This document shows, piece after piece, positions 34,784 through 39,676 of a stretch of 39,676 bases of DNA (the stretch's first letter is position 1; every line of letters starts with the position of its first letter). Location: positions 3,205,498 through 3,245,173 of the forward strand of contig NZ_DS022276.1 in assembly GCF_000153725.1 (NCBI RefSeq). The letters run 5' to 3'. A model generated the notes under the pieces. The model did not search any database. It was not told the origin of the DNA and saw only the letters and a list, made by a program, of their open reading frames with translations. The position numbers and the translations under genes are program-made. This stretch comes from Salipiger bermudensis HTCC2601 (lineage in GTDB: Bacteria > Pseudomonadota > Alphaproteobacteria > Rhodobacterales > Rhodobacteraceae).

Positions 34784-35788
34784 TCACGGCATTCGATAAT
34801 CCTCTTTCTTCGTTGTCATGGCCCAGATTATGCGAGCCATCTTATTCGCCAACGCGACGGCCGCGACCATCCTGGGCTTGCGCGCCACCAGCGCAGCCAG
34901 CCAGCGGTTCGCACTGCCGCCCTTGCGAACCACCCAACGGATCACGCTCATGGCGCCGACAATCAGAAGGCGGCGGATGTCAGTTTGGCCCATCTTGCTG
35001 ACCGAGCCGAGCCTCGTCTTGCCGCCGGTGGACCTCTGCCGGGGTACCAGGCCGAGCCACGCTGCGAAGTTTCGTCCGCTGTCAAATGTATCGAGGTCCG
35101 GTGCAAATGCCGAGACCGCGCCAGCGGTGACCGGGCCGATCCCGGGGATGGTACACAATCGTCGCAGCTGTGCATCTGCCTTCGATGCCGCCTGGAGTTC
35201 GTCCGCCAGTTGTTCGATCACCGCAGTGAGGCGCGCGATTTGGTCGAGGTAAATCGCGCCCATCTCACGAACCGGGCTTGGCAGGTCCGTGGCCTCGTCG
35301 TCCAGCGCGTTCAGGCTCGCCGGGCCCTTCGGCGCCACGAGTCCGAACTCGGCCAGATGTCCTCGTAGCCCGTTGATAAGCTGCGTGCGTTGCCGGACCA
35401 GGCATTGGTGTGTCCGGAATGCGACCGCGCGCGCCTGGGTCTCGGCGCTCTTGACCGCCACGAAGCGCATAGTCGAGCGCAAGGCCGCCTCCGCGATGGC
35501 TTCCGCGTCCGCGCGATCATTCTTCTGGCGCTTTACGAACGGCTTCACGTAGGTCGCCGGAACAAGCCGAGCCTCGTGGCCGTGCAGTTGCGCCACCCGG
35601 CCCCAATGGTGCGACGTGGCGCAGGCCTCCATCGCCACGATGCAAGCTGGCTGCTCGGCAAGAAGGGACGCAAGCCGCGTCCGCGACATACTTCGGTTGT
35701 ATAGAACCGCCCCCTCCGGCCCGATGGCGCAGACCTGGAAGCTACCCTTCGCAAGGTCGATCGCCAGCATGCTGATATTCGTCGTCAT
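34784..35788 (-). CDS. IS110-family transposase
   Basis: A 334-residue DEDD transposase. The RuvC-like N-terminal domain has Asp11 (AIDLAKGSF), Glu54 (VAMEACATSHHW), and Asp91/Asp94 (KNDRADAEAI). The C-terminal Transposase_20 domain shows LCTIPGIGPVTA and FAAWLGLVPRQRSTGGKTRLGSVSKMG with the conserved serine. It catalyses excision and insertion through a circular intermediate, and no frameshift or stop interrupts it, so it may be active. GGAGGG precedes the ATG. An inverted repeat GGTTCC-AAT-GGAACC (35806-35820) lies just upstream and may be part of the promoter or end structure. Confidence 0.94.
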   Translation of the reverse strand: MTTNISMLAIDLAKGSFQVCAIGPEGAVLYNRSMSRTRLASLLAEQPACIVAMEACATSHHWGRVAQLHGHEARLVPATYVKPFVKRQKNDRADAEAIAEAALRSTMRFVAVKSAETQARAVAFRTHQCLVRQRTQLINGLRGHLAEFGLVAPKGPASLNALDDEATDLPSPVREMGAIYLDQIARLTAVIEQLADELQAASKADAQLRRLCTIPGIGPVTAGAVSAFAPDLDTFDSGRNFAAWLGLVPRQRSTGGKTRLGSVSKMGQTDIRRLLIVGAMSVIRWVVRKGGSANRWLAALVARKPRMVAAVALANKMARIIWAMTTKKEDYRMP

Positions 35789-35805
35789 CGATGTGCCCTC
35801 CGTTC

Positions 35806-35820
35806 GGTTCCAATGGAACC
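35806..35820. repeat. Inverted repeat GGTTCC-AAT-GGAACC upstream of the transposase
   Basis: A perfect 6-bp stem with a 3-base loop, 18 bases before the transposase start. It could weaken read-through from outside promoters or form part of the IS terminal structure. Confidence 0.5.
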
Positions 35821-35846
35821 ATCATGGCATATGAGATGCCGTTGGT

Positions 35847-35858
35847 GGGGGCATCCAC
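35847..35858 (-). repeat. Right (transposase 5' side) 12-base inverted repeat of the IS
   Basis: GGGGGCATCCAC on the plus strand, the reverse complement of the repeat at 34509-34520. Confidence 0.6.
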
Positions 35859-39214
<3,356 letters not shown>

Positions 39215-39242
39215 CCTGGCCCGCTTGACGCGGGAGCGTGTT

Positions 39243-39266
39243 CCCCGGCAAGCTGTGCAACCGGGG
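39243..39266 (+). terminator. Weak hairpin after the methyltransferase gene
   Basis: CCCCGG (39243-39248) and CCGGGG (39261-39266) could pair with a 12-base loop. No T-run follows. It may be a weak terminator or simply chance in GC-rich DNA. Confidence 0.25.
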
Positions 39267-39368
39267 GGGTGTCTCCGGGGCCTGGTTTACCTTTGGTTAA
39301 TGCCCGGTGACTAAGACCGGTTGCGAGGCCTCCCGGACGGGGTGCCGCGACCGGCGAAAGGGGGCCAG

Positions 39369-39676
39369 GTGACCGAGGGCACGGCGGCAGAGCGGCTGAA
39401 GGCGCGCGGGGCGCGCAGCATCTTGCGCAGCACCGGGGTTCTGGTCGCGCTGGCATTGGCCAGCGGACTTGCCGCGCTTCTGAGCGCGCAGCCGGTGCTG
39501 CGGACCGGCATGCTGGCCGCCGCCGCAGCCTTTGCCACCACCGCCGGGCTGGCGCTGGTGAGCTATGCGCTCGGGCGGCGCCGCGACGCGCGCAGCTTTG
39601 CCGCGGTCTGCGCCTTTGCCGAAGGCGACCCGGCTCCCATTCTCGTCACCGATCCGGCGCTGCGCCTGATCTATGC
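39369..39676 (+). CDS. N-terminal part of a membrane PAS-type sensor (histidine kinase-like), cut by window
   Basis: About 102 residues are visible, from a GTG preceded by AAAGGGGG. It opens MTEGTAAERLKARGARSILR, then two membrane helices (STGVLVALALASGLAALLSA and LAAAAAFATTAGLALVSYAL). After GRRRDARSF comes CAFAEGDPAPILVTDPALRL, a PAS-domain start (VTD..L.LIYA). This layout fits a two-helix PAS histidine kinase such as roseobacter CckA, the cell-cycle kinase, but kinase motifs lie beyond the edge, so the name is tentative. Confidence 0.65.
   Translation, partial: MTEGTAAERLKARGARSILRSTGVLVALALASGLAALLSAQPVLRTGMLAAAAAFATTAGLALVSYALGRRRDARSFAAVCAFAEGDPAPILVTDPALRLIY

Larger units (their letters stand above)
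34509..35858 (-). mobile_element. IS110-family (IS1111-like) insertion sequence, apparently complete
   Basis: A single 334-aa transposase gene (34784-35788, minus) is flanked by one 12-base word in inverted orientation: GTGGATGCCCCC at 34509-34520 and GGGGGCATCCAC at 35847-35858. The span of about 1350 bp fits the IS110/IS1111 family, whose IS1111 branch carries short subterminal inverted repeats and makes no target duplication. True ends are likely to lie a few bases outside the repeats. Noncoding DNA of about 260 bases lies between the transposase stop and the left repeat. Confidence 0.68.

Noticed and set aside
39220-39234. CCCGC-TTGAC-GCGGG as a terminator
   Set aside because: The 5-bp stem is short for such GC-rich DNA and lacks a T-run.

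Overview
This window is GC-rich chromosomal DNA that reads as an alphaproteobacterium of the Rhodobacteraceae (roseobacter-like). The assignment rests on protein style (COX1-COX3 fused oxidase, DUF1127 proteins, roseobacter-type agmatinase, MmsA, CoaD and GAPDH) and on dense operons with many 4-base ATGA overlaps. It is inference from the sequence; no database search was possible. Most genes lie on the minus strand. I see no rRNA, tRNA, CRISPR array or prophage.

Layout. (1) 1-11889: a minus-strand catabolic and transport operon, hyuA-hyuB-solute-binding protein-DppB-[DppC::DppD fusion]-DppF-SDR-FAD amino-acid oxidase. The oxidase runs off the left edge. A divergent GntR/FCD repressor precedes the operon, with a TGTATACA palindrome in the shared intergenic region. 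Together these suggest import of a peptide-like or cyclic amide compound, ATP-dependent ring opening, then oxidation. (2) 12252-17859: a caa3-type oxidase operon: subunit II with CuA and cytochrome c domains, a subunit I-III fusion, a small membrane protein, a CtaG-like protein and a triheme cytochrome c. Subunit I has Gln where the K-channel Lys normally sits. (3) 17974-20802: an AI-2E-type permease, a YbdK-type carboxylate-amine ligase and an unrecognised 139-aa protein. (4) 21049-24629: mmsA with a strong terminator, a divergent LysR regulator, a two-CBS protein and coaD.

(5) 24626-28263: two tandem DUF1127-like mini-proteins, a 71-aa protein with a perfect Shine-Dalgarno, a purine-rich repeat tract, gap with its terminator, a 47-aa membrane peptide, and a compact PepSY / cytochrome b / membrane-anchored LuxR cassette that looks like a redox-linked one-component sensing unit. 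(6) 28388-33984: dsbB, a DedA/YqaA protein, a ferredoxin-ASKHA corrinoid-activation-type protein, a CaiB/BaiF CoA-transferase and an agmatinase-family ureohydrolase. (7) 34088-36614: an accessory patch with an inverted pair of short repeats, one IS110/IS1111-type insertion sequence whose probable ends carry a shared 12-base inverted repeat, and about 750 bp without a convincing gene. (8) 36615-39676: guaB, an RsmB-type rRNA methyltransferase overlapping it by 4 bases, and the start of a membrane PAS-type sensor protein cut by the window edge.

The most interesting candidates are the PepSY/cytochrome b/membrane-LuxR cassette, the variant proton-channel residues of the COX1-COX3 fusion, the permease-ATPase fusion in the Hyu operon, and the small-protein cluster around 24.6-25.4 kb.
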